Origin: Myxococcales bacterium
GTDB taxonomy: Bacteria > Myxococcota_A > Polyangia > Polyangiales > Polyangiaceae
Length of the DNA stretch: 64,000 nt
Direction of reading: 5' to 3'
Assembly: GCA_016706225.1 (NCBI GenBank)
Contig: JADJKB010000021.1
Span: 930,001-994,000, forward strand
The position numbers and the translations under genes are program-made. Position 1 is the first letter of the stretch, and the number at the start of each line of letters is the position of its first letter. The notes under the pieces were generated by a model, which worked only from the letters and a program-made list of their open reading frames with translations, was not told the DNA's origin and did no database searches. Positions 33,331 to 42,084 of the stretch are shown piece by piece.

Positions 33331-34491
33331 ATGCGCTGGGAGACGGCTCTCTTCGCGACCCTGCTGCTCGCCTGCGAGCGGCGGGCTCCGCCGACGCGCG
33401 AGGCGGACGCGACAGGCGACCGCGTCGCGCCGACCGCCCTCGCCTCGGCCAGCCCCGAGCCGAGCGCGCGCGCCGACCGCAGCGCGCAGCTGCAGCCAAG
33501 CGCCGCCCCGAGCGCGAGCGCACCGCTCCCGGCCCGACCGGCCCCCGAGCGCTCTCCGCCCAGGCCCGCCGCTCTGCTCGATGGCCCTCCGCGCCCGGCC
33601 GAGAAACACGCGGGACTCACCGGTCCCGTCGATCCCGCAAAGGACGTTGTCTGGCTGACTCGCATGGCGACCGCGCCCGTCAACGAAATCACACGCAACC
33701 CGGGCGGTGCGACGATCACATTCCGGGTGCGTTTTGCCGATGGCAATCGAGCGGTGTGGAAACCCGAGCAGAAACACTCGGCGTCCAACTATCGCGCGGA
33801 GATCGCCGCGTACCACCTCGATCGCATCGTGGGTTTTGCGCGGACGGCGGCCGTGGTCGGGCGCACCCTCGGTTACCCGCACGTCATCGAACACCTCGAA
33901 GCGTCCGCTGCAGCTCCGGAATTCATCGAGCGCTTCCGCAACGAGGTGCCGGCGCGCGATGGCAGGGTCGCAGGCGCCATGATCGCCTGGCACTCCGGAC
34001 GGCTCACGAGCGCCGAGCCACCCAAGGGCTGGACGACGGGGTTGCGCTCAGCCGACGAGGTGCCGAGCGACGTTGCAGGCCGACTCCCAGAGTGGAGTGA
34101 TCTGGTCGTGTTCGATTTCCTGATCGACAACACCGATCGCTGGTCGGGCGGCAACGTGCTCGCGCTGGGCGGCGGGCCACTCATCTTCTTGGACAACGCA
34201 GCAGGTTTCTCGGCGTTGCGAGACAACCACGGCGAAACCACGGAGAAACGCCTCGCCCCCATCTGTCGCTTTCGACGAGCGACGATCGAAACCCTTCGCA
34301 CGCTGGGCCCCGACGCGGCGAGTGGTGATCGGCTTGGTGCACAGCTCGGTCACTCGCTCGCCAACGACCCCCTCGCCCCGCTCGTGGAAGCGGCACAGCT
34401 GCACGCCCTGGACATACGAGTCGAACGTTTGCTCGCTCACGTCGAGGGTTGTGAGAAAGAGCTGGGCGCAGCGACGGTGCTCTCGCTGTGA
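33331..34491 (+). CDS. Lipoprotein with a Fam20/four-jointed-type secretory kinase signature
   Basis: The 386-residue protein has a lipobox (ATLLLAC, Cys 15) and a Pro/Ala-rich linker to about residue 95. A domain that resembles Fam20C/four-jointed kinases follows. Visible elements are a nucleotide-binding Lys in NRAVWKPEQ (Lys 144), the paired Glu in RAEIAAYHLDRIVGF (Glu 157), the catalytic-loop-like FDFLIDNTDRWSGGN (Asp 266, Asp 269), and the metal-binding LDNAAGFS (Asp 288). The domain would sit outside the inner membrane, so any substrates would be envelope or secreted proteins. The similarity is judged by eye and activity is inferred. It has GC-rich codon bias and no clear partner. Confidence 0.65.
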   Translation: MRWETALFATLLLACERRAPPTREADATGDRVAPTALASASPEPSARADRSAQLQPSAAPSASAPLPARPAPERSPPRPAALLDGPPRPAEKHAGLTGPVDPAKDVVWLTRMATAPVNEITRNPGGATITFRVRFADGNRAVWKPEQKHSASNYRAEIAAYHLDRIVGFARTAAVVGRTLGYPHVIEHLEASAAAPEFIERFRNEVPARDGRVAGAMIAWHSGRLTSAEPPKGWTTGLRSADEVPSDVAGRLPEWSDLVVFDFLIDNTDRWSGGNVLALGGGPLIFLDNAAGFSALRDNHGETTEKRLAPICRFRRATIETLRTLGPDAASGDRLGAQLGHSLANDPLAPLVEAAQLHALDIRVERLLAHVEGCEKELGAATVLSL

Positions 34492-34514
34492 GCGGCGCGG
34501 CGCGGCGGCGGCTT

Positions 34515-35159
34515 CTAGCGCGCCGCTCCGGAACCTGGGCGTCGCTTTGCCGCGGGTGGTGGAGGTTCGGCGGGCGCGCGCTCGAGCTCGGTGACGCGCC
34601 TCCGTGCGACGTCGAGCTCGGCGGCGAGCGTGGCACGCCGGGCTTCGCTGCGAGCCAAGAGGCGCTTGGCTTCCTCGGCTCGGGCGCGTTCGACCGAGAC
34701 CAGCTCGTCATAGGCACGCTTCACCCGGAGTGTATCGGGGCGAAGTTTTCCGAAGTAGACACCCAGCGCACCGCTCGCGAACAGGGTCGCCATCAAGAGG
34801 CCGCCGAGGACGATCCGGCTGGAGAGCCCGCGGGGCTCGGCCCGCAGCTCCAGCATGCGACGCTCGTGTTCGTACTGTTTCTCCAGCACCTCGATGCGCG
34901 CGCGCGCGGTCACCTCGGCCCGCTCGAGCTCGGCCGCGCGGACGGCCGCTGACCGCAGCTCCTCCTGTCGCTTTCGCTGAGCTGCCGCCCGTTCGGCCTC
35001 GGAGATCTCCAGCGCGCGCTCCGCCTCGACCGCACGTTTGGCCCTCGAGCGCTCGTCGGCGCGCTTGAGCGCGGCCTCCGCGGCCAGGCGATGCTCCCGA
35101 AGCTCGCGCGCAAGCCGCTCCTTCTCGGCGCGTGGAAGGCCGTTCAAGGAAAACAACAT
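34515..35159 (-). CDS. Coiled-coil membrane protein
   Basis: The 214-residue product starts at the ATG at 35159. An N-terminal, strongly charged coiled coil (about residues 15-115, Arg/Glu/Ala-rich) is followed by one transmembrane helix (IVLGGLLMATLFASGALGVYF) and a second coiled coil (VKRAYDELVSVERARAEEAKR...). The end is Pro/Ala/Lys-rich. No enzymatic motif is visible. It could be a scaffold or cell-division-associated protein, but that is only by analogy. Confidence 0.65.
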   Translation of the reverse strand: MLFSLNGLPRAEKERLARELREHRLAAEAALKRADERSRAKRAVEAERALEISEAERAAAQRKRQEELRSAAVRAAELERAEVTARARIEVLEKQYEHERRMLELRAEPRGLSSRIVLGGLLMATLFASGALGVYFGKLRPDTLRVKRAYDELVSVERARAEEAKRLLARSEARRATLAAELDVARRRVTELERAPAEPPPPAAKRRPGSGAAR

Positions 35160-35371
35160 GGAATCGTCCCTGCGCGCTGCCATCGGATCACACCTCTGGG
35201 CCACGCCGCACGGGGGGAGGGGCCACCTTCCCGGTGAGACAACGGAGAGCGCCTGCCCTTGGGCGCAGAATCGACCAACCCGGAACCCGCTCTACGGCAA
35301 GGCTTTGGCAGGCTATCGTGAAACGACATGCTGCACGTCTGGCCAGGCGAGCCGATCAGGAGGCACGGCAC

Positions 35372-35725
35372 ATGACTTACGTGGGGCTCTGGGTCCGAGC
35401 CTTCGCCGTCACCCTCGGCAGTGAGCTCCTGATCGCGCCCCGGCTGCTGCCGTCTCGCGAGTCACGCCGGCGTCGCCTCGGAGCGGTCGTGGCCGCCAAC
35501 GTGCTCAGCCACCCGGCGGTGTGGTTCGTGTTCCCTGACCTCGGCCTCCGCTATGGGTCGATGTTGGTGCTGGCCGAGCTCTGGGCGTTTGGCTCCGAGG
35601 CGCTGCTGTACGCACTCGTGTTCGTAGGCCTCTCGTGGCGCCGAGCCCTGGGCGTCTCCGCCGTCGCGAACGCGCTGTCTCTCGGCCTCGGGCTTCTGCT
35701 GCGCGGCGCCGGCTTCACGCTCTGA
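35372..35725 (+). CDS. Small integral membrane protein
   Basis: The 117-residue protein has about four hydrophobic segments (FAVTLGSELLIAP, VVAANVLSHPAVWFVF, MLVLAELWAFGSEALLYALVFV, VSAVANALSLGLGLLL). The Shine-Dalgarno GGAGG eight bases before the ATG at 35372 supports this start over an upstream frame. No motif is recognised. Conserved residues such as SHPAVWFVF suggest a real family, but I cannot name it. It ends 24 bp before the convergent acyl-CoA dehydrogenase. Confidence 0.68.
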   Translation: MTYVGLWVRAFAVTLGSELLIAPRLLPSRESRRRRLGAVVAANVLSHPAVWFVFPDLGLRYGSMLVLAELWAFGSEALLYALVFVGLSWRRALGVSAVANALSLGLGLLLRGAGFTL

Positions 35726-35749
35726 CGCGGCCGACATTTCGGACCTTGC

Positions 35750-36895
35750 TCAGAGCCCCAGCTGCTTCGCGATGATCACCTTCATGATCTCGTTCGTGCC
35801 CGCGAAGATGCGCTGCACTCGCGCGTCCATGTACGCGCGGGAGATCGGGTACTCGAGCATGTACCCGTAGCCGCCAAACATCTGCAGGCACTCGTCGACC
35901 ACTTCGCCCACCATGTCGGTGTGCCAGAGTTTGGCCATTGAACACTCCTTGACCAAGGATTTTCCCTGCATGTGTTCGACCACGAGGCGATCGGCAAAAA
36001 CGCGTCCGACCTCGACCTTGGTCGCTACCTCCGCCAGCTTGAACTTGGTGTTCTGGAAGCTCGCGATGGGTTTGCCGAAGGCGCGCCTTTCCTTGACGTA
36101 GACCAGCGTGTCCTCGAGCACCTGTTCCGCGCTCGCTTGCGCCGCCAGGGCCACGACCAGCCGCTCCTGGGCCAGCTTCTGCATCAGCATCATGAACCCG
36201 GCCCCCTCCTCGCTCAGGCGATTTGCAACCGGGACGCGGCAGTCCTCGAACGACAGCTCACTCGTGTCCTGCGAGGCCATGCCCATCTTCGCCAGCTTCC
36301 TGCCCTTGACGAACCCGGGTCGGTCCGCCTCGACCACGACCAGCGAGATCCCGCGGTGGGCGTTGTTCGGGTCGCTGTCGGTCTTCACCGCAACGATGCA
36401 CAGGTCGCACAGGATGCCGTTGGAGATGAACGTCTTGGTCCCGTTGATCACGTAGTCATCAGCGTCGCGTACGGCGGTCGTGGCGATGGCGGCAAGATCG
36501 CTGCCGGTTCCCGGTTCGGTCATGGCAATGGCCGTCACCAGATCGCCGGACGCAGCGCCCGGGAGCCAGCGTTTCTTCTGAGCGTCATCGCCGAACTCGT
36601 GGAGGTAGGGAACGATGATGTCGGAATGCAGAGACATCGCGAAGCCGGAGTCATAGACCTTCGCGAGCTCCTCGATGACGATGCAGGAGTGCAGCAGATC
36701 TCCGCCCGGCCCGCCGTGCTCCGCCTCGAGCCACGGGCACAGGAAGCCGCCGGCCCCGGCCTTCCTCCAGGTCTCCCGATCGACCATGCCCTGTGACCGC
36801 CAGCGCTCCTGATTGGGTACCACCTCGCGCTCGACGAATTTTGCGAACGACTGACGAAACAGCTCGTGCTCCTCGCTGTAAACATTCCGATCCAC
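35750..36895 (-). CDS. Acyl-CoA dehydrogenase (long-chain LCAD type)
   Basis: The 381-residue flavoenzyme carries out the first step of beta-oxidation. Family blocks visible are AMTEPGTGSDLAAI, INGTKTFISNG and FGGYGYMLEYPISRAYMDARVQRIF. At the C-terminus, the position of the catalytic Glu of medium-chain enzymes (YEGT) reads IFAGTNEIM. As in long-chain enzymes, the base is probably the Glu in the VLEDTLVYVKERRAFGK segment. It starts with GTG at 36895, with GGAGGA seven bases upstream. It lies near fadI-fadJ but on a separate transcript, with a lipoprotein gene between. Confidence 0.93.
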   Translation of the reverse strand: MDRNVYSEEHELFRQSFAKFVEREVVPNQERWRSQGMVDRETWRKAGAGGFLCPWLEAEHGGPGGDLLHSCIVIEELAKVYDSGFAMSLHSDIIVPYLHEFGDDAQKKRWLPGAASGDLVTAIAMTEPGTGSDLAAIATTAVRDADDYVINGTKTFISNGILCDLCIVAVKTDSDPNNAHRGISLVVVEADRPGFVKGRKLAKMGMASQDTSELSFEDCRVPVANRLSEEGAGFMMLMQKLAQERLVVALAAQASAEQVLEDTLVYVKERRAFGKPIASFQNTKFKLAEVATKVEVGRVFADRLVVEHMQGKSLVKECSMAKLWHTDMVGEVVDECLQMFGGYGYMLEYPISRAYMDARVQRIFAGTNEIMKVIIAKQLGL

Positions 36896-37005
36896 GGCGG
36901 TATCCTCCGGCGTCGGAGCCTATCACCGCGTGAAACGCGCGCGACGCGCCTCAATCTGGCCCTCACGAGCTGGCGCCGCCGGGAAGCATGATTTACAAGG
37001 CAGGC

Positions 37006-37725
37006 ATGCGTCGTTCGTGGATCACCCTCAGCCTCGTCGGCCTGCTCGTTGCCTGTGGAAAACCGAGCGGCGGTGGCGCCGGCCCGAGCAGCACCGCCGG
37101 CACCAGCGTAGCGGGGCCGCCGGCCGCAGGTGGTGAAGTCGCGCGCCCGAGCGCGACGGAGCTCGCCCCCTTCGCTGTCGGCCAGTGGTCGAAGTACCGC
37201 ATCAGCATGGATGACGGCCAGGTCACCGAGATCACCTACAAGATCGTCGGCGAAGAATCGGGCGCACACTGGCTCGAGATCGTGCGCGGCGCCGCGAACG
37301 CTGGAACCGTGATGCAGCTCTTGGTCAGCCTGAAGAGCCGCAGTGATCCGAATAGCCTCGAGATCAGGGCCGCGCGCATCCGCATGCCAAACGACCAAGT
37401 GCGCGAGCTACGAGACGAAACGCTGAAAGCGAGCGCTGATGCCTACAAGAAATCGTTGTCGGATATCTTCGTTCCGAACCTCGCGGGCGTGAGCCAGGAG
37501 GACGTGACCGTGCCCGCGGCGACCTTCCGCGGCGCCTACAAGCGCCAGCAAAAGGTCGAGACCTCTCAGGCCTCATCCGACCAATGGGTATGGATCCATC
37601 CAGCGGTCCCCATCAGCGGCGTGGTCAAGTCCGAAGAGATCGGCAAACCGAACAAGACGGAGCTCTTGACCTGGGGCGCCACGGGCGCAAAGAGCGAGAT
37701 GCAGCGCGAGCCCAAGGCGCCCTGA
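37006..37725 (+). CDS. Hypothetical lipoprotein
   Basis: The 239-residue product starts at the ATG at 37006, with AAGG five bases upstream; a start 18 bp earlier is possible. A lipobox LLVAC and a Gly/Ser/Ala linker are followed by a beta-rich domain (FAVGQWSKYRISMDDGQVTEITYKIVGEESGAHWLEI, then VPAATFRGAYKRQQKV and WVWIHPAVPISGVVKSEE). That pattern resembles small outer-membrane-associated lipoproteins of unknown role. It is convergent with fadJ, 10 bp apart. Confidence 0.68.
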   Translation: MRRSWITLSLVGLLVACGKPSGGGAGPSSTAGTSVAGPPAAGGEVARPSATELAPFAVGQWSKYRISMDDGQVTEITYKIVGEESGAHWLEIVRGAANAGTVMQLLVSLKSRSDPNSLEIRAARIRMPNDQVRELRDETLKASADAYKKSLSDIFVPNLAGVSQEDVTVPAATFRGAYKRQQKVETSQASSDQWVWIHPAVPISGVVKSEEIGKPNKTELLTWGATGAKSEMQREPKAP

Positions 37726-37735
37726 GCCGCCCGGC

Positions 37736-40000
37736 TCAGACCCGAACGCGGGCGCCAGCCTTCTTGGCGCTCTCGAGTACCCCCGGAGAAAGCGCGCGCT
37801 CCCCGTGGAAGGTTGCGCCGCTCTGCGCCATCTCCACCAACACCGGCGCGGGCGTGAAGCGTTTGCCGTGCTCCTTCTCGTAGCGCTCCATGCGCCGCAC
37901 GACGTCGAGCGCGCCGACGCTGTCGACGTAGCGGAAGGGCCCGCCGCGGAAGGGCGGGAACCCAAGCCCGAAGATTGCACCAATGTCACCGTCTCGTGCC
38001 GAACGCAGGATGCCCTCGCCAAAACACAGCGCCGCCTCGTTGACCATCTGTAGCGCCAGGCGCTCGGCGATTTCGTGTTTGGAGACCGCGCCCGGCTTGG
38101 GCTCGACGCCGAGCACTCGGTACACACTCGCGTCGACGGTCTTCGGCCCCTTCTTCTTGCCTCCGTACTGGTAGAACCCGCGGGAGTTCTTGCGCCCAAA
38201 ACGCTCGTCGGCCACCAGCTTGTCCATGCCCGGCGGCGGCAGCATGCGCTCACCAAATGCCTCGAGCATGATCTTGCCGACCTTGGCCCCGACATCGATG
38301 CCAACCTCGTCGAGCAGCGTGACCGGACCGACGGGATAACCGAAATCCATCAGCGCGCCGTCGAGCTCCTCCACTGGCACACCTTCGGACAGCAGCCAGG
38401 CCGCTTCGTTCATGTACGGCGCGAGGATGCGCGAGGTGTAAAATCCAACGCCGTCGTTGACGACGATCACGGTCTTGCCCTGCTGTTTGCCGAGCGCGAC
38501 CGCCGTCGCGGTGACCCACGGCGCGGTCTTCGGCGTCACGATGATCTCGAGCAGGGGCATCTTGTGCACCGGCGAGAAGTAGTGCATGCCGATCACACGT
38601 TCCGGGTGCGCCGCTGCGCGTGCGATCTTCCCAATGGGCAGCGACGAGGTGTTGGAGGCGAAGATGGCCTTTGCATGCCCGTGCTGTTCGATGTCCTTCA
38701 GCATCTGGTGTTTGAGCGCCAGGTCTTCGAACACGGCCTCGACCACCAGCTCCGCCTCGCGGAATCCGCTGTAGTCCGACGTCGGCGTGACCCGAGCCAG
38801 GAGCACGTCGCGTTCCATTGGCGTCATGCGTTTGCGTTTGACGCGTGCGTCCAGGATGCCGGCGACGTAGCTCATGCCAGCGGCCAGGCCCTTGTCGTCC
38901 CGATCTTTGAGGCGCACCGGTAGCTTGGCGATGTGCGTGGTGACGTAGGCAATGCCCGCCCCCATCAACCCAGCGCCGAGCACGCCGAGTTTGTGCACTG
39001 GCTTCGGCTCCACCTGTTCGTCGTCGACCCCGAGATCCTTCTTGAGCTCCACCGTTGCGGTGAAGATGTTCATGAGCTGAGCCGCCTCGGGGCTCACCGC
39101 CAAGGCACCAAACGCCTCGGCTTCTGCCTCACAGCCTTTTTCGAAGCCCCCTTCGAGCCCGGCGCGTACGACCTCGAGGATGCGCTCGGGCGAGGGGTAG
39201 TTTCCGCGCGTCTTGGCGAGCAGCTGCTTCTTGGCCTGATCGAACAGAACCTTGCGCCCCAGCGGGTTCTCCGCCAGCGCGAGCTCTGTCAGCTCTTCCT
39301 TGCTGAAGAACGACTTCAGGCGATCGAGCCCCTTGGTCTTGGGTTTTCCTGCTTCAGCCAGCACGAGCGCACGTTTGCAGGCGACCTCGAGCAGCACCGG
39401 CGGCGGCACGACGTCGTCCACGAGCCCCATCTTCTTGGCGCGTCTGGCGTCCACCTGTTTGCCCGTGAGCATCAGGTCCAGCGCGGCTTGCACTCCCACG
39501 AGTCGCGGCAGCCGTTGGGTGCCCGCCGCCGCCGGCAACAGCCCTAGCTGCACCTCCGGCAGCCCGAGCTTGGTCTTCTTGTCATCGCTCGCCACCCGAG
39601 CGTGGCACGCCAGCGCCACCTCGAGCCCACCGCCCAGGCAAGCGCCGTGAATGGCTGCCACGACCGGAACCCGAAAGCCTTCGATACGAGCCACTGCCCG
39701 CTGCCCGGTCCGCGAGAGCTCCGCCGCTTCAGCGCTGGACTGCACACGCTTGATCATCCGAATGTCCGCTCCGGCGATGAAGCTGTCCGGCTTGCCGCTG
39801 GTGAAGACGACCGCGCGCAGCTCGGTCGCCGCCTCGAGCTCGTCGAACACCCGAGCAAACTCCTCCGCGAAGTTCTGTTGCAGAGTGTTCATGCTCTCGC
39901 CGGGAACGTCCATGCGCACCACGGCGACGCCGTCGGCTCGCTGCTCGACGCTGAGCACGTGTGTCTCTCCCGACCCGTTGCCGTTCTGTCGTTTGGCCAT
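37736..40000 (-). CDS. fadJ: Fatty acid oxidation complex alpha subunit (FadJ-like)
   Basis: The 754-residue multifunctional enzyme combines an N-terminal enoyl-CoA hydratase domain (FIAGADIRMIKRV, GACLGGGLEVALACHARVA with the catalytic Glu, LPEVQLGLLPAAAGTQRLPRLVG) with a 3-hydroxyacyl-CoA dehydrogenase. The latter shows the NAD motif LGAGLMGAGIAYVT and HYFSPVHKMPLLEIIV holding the catalytic His and Glu. The start at 40000 overlaps the stop of the thiolase gene (TGATG), so the two subunits are made from one message in a fixed ratio. It acts in the cytoplasm with FadI to shorten acyl-CoA chains. Confidence 0.95.
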   Translation of the reverse strand: MAKRQNGNGSGETHVLSVEQRADGVAVVRMDVPGESMNTLQQNFAEEFARVFDELEAATELRAVVFTSGKPDSFIAGADIRMIKRVQSSAEAAELSRTGQRAVARIEGFRVPVVAAIHGACLGGGLEVALACHARVASDDKKTKLGLPEVQLGLLPAAAGTQRLPRLVGVQAALDLMLTGKQVDARRAKKMGLVDDVVPPPVLLEVACKRALVLAEAGKPKTKGLDRLKSFFSKEELTELALAENPLGRKVLFDQAKKQLLAKTRGNYPSPERILEVVRAGLEGGFEKGCEAEAEAFGALAVSPEAAQLMNIFTATVELKKDLGVDDEQVEPKPVHKLGVLGAGLMGAGIAYVTTHIAKLPVRLKDRDDKGLAAGMSYVAGILDARVKRKRMTPMERDVLLARVTPTSDYSGFREAELVVEAVFEDLALKHQMLKDIEQHGHAKAIFASNTSSLPIGKIARAAAHPERVIGMHYFSPVHKMPLLEIIVTPKTAPWVTATAVALGKQQGKTVIVVNDGVGFYTSRILAPYMNEAAWLLSEGVPVEELDGALMDFGYPVGPVTLLDEVGIDVGAKVGKIMLEAFGERMLPPPGMDKLVADERFGRKNSRGFYQYGGKKKGPKTVDASVYRVLGVEPKPGAVSKHEIAERLALQMVNEAALCFGEGILRSARDGDIGAIFGLGFPPFRGGPFRYVDSVGALDVVRRMERYEKEHGKRFTPAPVLVEMAQSGATFHGERALSPGVLESAKKAGARVRV

Positions 40001-41295
40001 CACTCTGCCTCCAGTACAATCGCCGCGCCGAGCCCGCCGGCCGCACACGCAGTGCACAGCGCAAGGGCGCCCTTGCGGCGCCTGAGCTCGTTCAGGCTCT
40101 GGGTGATCTGCCGCGCGCCCGTGGCCGCGAACGGGTGTCCGATGCTGATCGAGCCGCCGGACACGTTGAACCGATCCCAGTCGACCTCCCCGATTCGCTT
40201 GCCGCGCCCGAGTTTGTCCCGGGCGAACTCGTCGCTCTCGAACGCCTGGGTGTTGCTCAGCACCTGCGCCGCGAAGGCCTCGTGCATGTCGATGAGGTCC
40301 AGATCCTTCAGCTTGAGCCCGGCGCGATCCAGCGCCAGCGGGGTCGCGTAGGACGGGCCCATCAACATCTGGCCTGCGGGGTCGAGCGCAGCAAACGCAT
40401 AGCTGCGGATGAAACCCAGTACGTCGAAGCCACCGGCACGCGCCTTCTCCTCGCTCATCAGGAGCACTGCGCTCGCACCATCGGTCAGCGGCGAGCTATT
40501 GCCCGCGGTGATCGTGCCGAGCTTTCGGTCGAAGGCCGGCCGCAGCTTCTCGTACGACTCGAGGCTCGAGTCCTTGCGCACCAGGTTGTCTTCCGCCACG
40601 ACCTCGAACTTCGGCGGAACGAAGACGTGCATCACCTCTTGTTCGAGCCGCCCGTCGTTCCACGCTGCCGCGGCCAGGCTGTGACTGCGATGCGCGAGCC
40701 CGTCCTGGGCGCTGCGGGAGATCCCGTTCTCCTTGGCCATCTTCTCGGCGCTCTCGCCCATCGTGAGCCCGGTCGAATACTCCGTGAGCGCGGGAGGCAC
40801 CGGAACCAGATCTTTGGGCGAGAGCCCGGCAAACGCCTTGATGCGCTCGCCGAGGCTTCGGGCCCGACTCGCTGCGATGAGCGCCTCGGCCAGGCGTTTG
40901 CTGACGGCGATCGGCACGTCGCTGGCGCTGTCCGCGCCACCCGCGACACCGCAGTCGATGGTCCCGGCCATGATGGCTTCGGCGACGTTGATGGTGGACT
41001 GGTAACTGGTCGCGCAGGCCCGCGACACACTGTAGGCCTCGATGTCGCGCGGCAGACCCGTACCGAGCACGATCTCGCGCGCAATGTTCGGTGCAACCAG
41101 CGACGGGACGACCTGGCCGTACACCAGCTGCTGCACCGCGCTCGGAGCAACCTCGGAGCGCTCGAGCAGCTCCGCCACGACCAGCTTGCCCAGGTCGAGT
41201 GCGCTCAGCGTCCGAAACGCGCCCCCCGACTTCACGAATGGGGTGCGCAGCCCACTGACGATCGCAACCCGGCGTGCGCCAACCTTCTTGCCCAT
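40000..41295 (-). CDS. fadI: Acetyl-CoA C-acyltransferase (FadI-like thiolase)
   Basis: The 431-residue thiolase performs the last step of beta-oxidation. The nucleophile Cys is in VSRACATSYQS (about residue 100). Activating residues are in HEAFAAQ and GGSISIGHPF. The second active-site Cys is near the C-terminus in ALCTACAAGG. The length is that of the FadI type rather than the shorter FadA type, consistent with its FadJ partner. I choose the ATG at 41295; a longer frame upstream has no homologous character. A TGAC-N7-GTCA sequence lies about 90 bp upstream. Confidence 0.94.
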   Translation of the reverse strand: MGKKVGARRVAIVSGLRTPFVKSGGAFRTLSALDLGKLVVAELLERSEVAPSAVQQLVYGQVVPSLVAPNIAREIVLGTGLPRDIEAYSVSRACATSYQSTINVAEAIMAGTIDCGVAGGADSASDVPIAVSKRLAEALIAASRARSLGERIKAFAGLSPKDLVPVPPALTEYSTGLTMGESAEKMAKENGISRSAQDGLAHRSHSLAAAAWNDGRLEQEVMHVFVPPKFEVVAEDNLVRKDSSLESYEKLRPAFDRKLGTITAGNSSPLTDGASAVLLMSEEKARAGGFDVLGFIRSYAFAALDPAGQMLMGPSYATPLALDRAGLKLKDLDLIDMHEAFAAQVLSNTQAFESDEFARDKLGRGKRIGEVDWDRFNVSGGSISIGHPFAATGARQITQSLNELRRRKGALALCTACAAGGLGAAIVLEAE

Positions 41296-41473
41296 GGTGA
41301 CCGGACCTCCTGGCGGCTCCGCTTCGACAGCGGGCCGCACCGCGCTCCACCTCGGAGCGTCAGACCAGGGGTCCATAGGCAGTATGACGCGGCGTGTCAA
41401 GCCAGCGTGGGGTCAGCCCCGGCAATCGTTTCGCGGGCAGTGCCCAACAAGCTGCCGCGAAGGCAGAGCCAGC

Positions 41474-41974
41474 TCAGGAAGAGCCCGAGGCCCGCGACAG
41501 ATGGCCGGGCAGGCCAATTGCGCGGGTTCCACTGCGCCCAGCTCCAAACCGAACCCGCACTGTCACCGGGCTTCCGGCGAGGCCGTCACACAGGGCGCCG
41601 ACAAATGCCATCAACTCGTGCCGCACATCGTCTCCGAAGTGCTCATCCCCCATGATCACCAGCTCACCCAAACCCTGGGCGGTCATTTGATTGAGGATGC
41701 TGCGGGCGATCTGGTAGCGGGCGTCGCGAGCTTCGGAGTCGATCCGTTGGCTGGTCGCCAAGATTGCCACCGGAAGTGTGACCTGTCGCTCGGCGAGCCG
41801 CGCGAGGCGGCCCACGACTCGGGTCGCGAATTCCTCACTGCTCTCGCTCGCGGGCTGAGATTCGACGACGGCACTCGAGGCGCGGCCGGCAAGCTCGCTC
41901 GAGTACGAGGGCCAGCGTGCGCCGGCCTCCATCACCACCATCGCCGTCTTGGTATCGTTGTGTTCCAGCGTCAT
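41474..41974 (-). CDS. Hypothetical protein (universal-stress-like layout, uncertain)
   Basis: The 166-residue protein begins TLEHNDTKTAMVVMEAGARWPSY. It contains a Rossmann-like alternation (VTLPVAILATSQRIDSEARDARYQIA, QGLGELVIMGDEHFGDDVRHELMAFVGAL) and ends in VRVRFG and a short tail. The pattern recalls small stress-response proteins but no signature is definite. The start at 41974 lacks its own Shine-Dalgarno, but its ATG overlaps the stop of a 37-codon frame just upstream. That overlap suggests coupled translation. Confidence 0.6.
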   Translation of the reverse strand: MTLEHNDTKTAMVVMEAGARWPSYSSELAGRASSAVVESQPASESSEEFATRVVGRLARLAERQVTLPVAILATSQRIDSEARDARYQIARSILNQMTAQGLGELVIMGDEHFGDDVRHELMAFVGALCDGLAGSPVTVRVRFGAGRSGTRAIGLPGHLSRASGSS

Positions 41975-42084
41975 TGGATTGACTCGGCGACAGCCGACCC
42001 CTGGTAGCTGAAACCCGGTGGCCCCGAGATCATTCCCCAACGCGACCTCCAAACGCCAAAAGGCGTACTTCCCCCGATCAACAT
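41971..42084 (-). CDS. 37-codon leader ORF coupled to the downstream gene
   Basis: This frame starts at the ATG at 42084, six bases after AGGGAGG, one of the best Shine-Dalgarno sequences in the window. It runs 37 codons and stops with a TGA that overlaps the next gene's ATG (ATGA). The peptide (start MLIGGSTPFGVWRS, end SAVAESIQ) has no known motif, and its codons are not strongly GC-biased. A perfect CGATCA-N3-TGATCG hairpin (42075-42089) covers the start codon and could sequester it. The features suggest a regulatory leader peptide, but could be coincidence. Confidence 0.45.
   Translation of the reverse strand: MLIGGSTPFGVWRSRWGMISGPPGFSYQGSAVAESIQ

Noticed and set aside
35160..35371. Possible RNA gene in a 212-bp gap
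   Set aside because: No cloverleaf or conserved RNA motif was found; the region looks like a leader with a ribosome site at its end.
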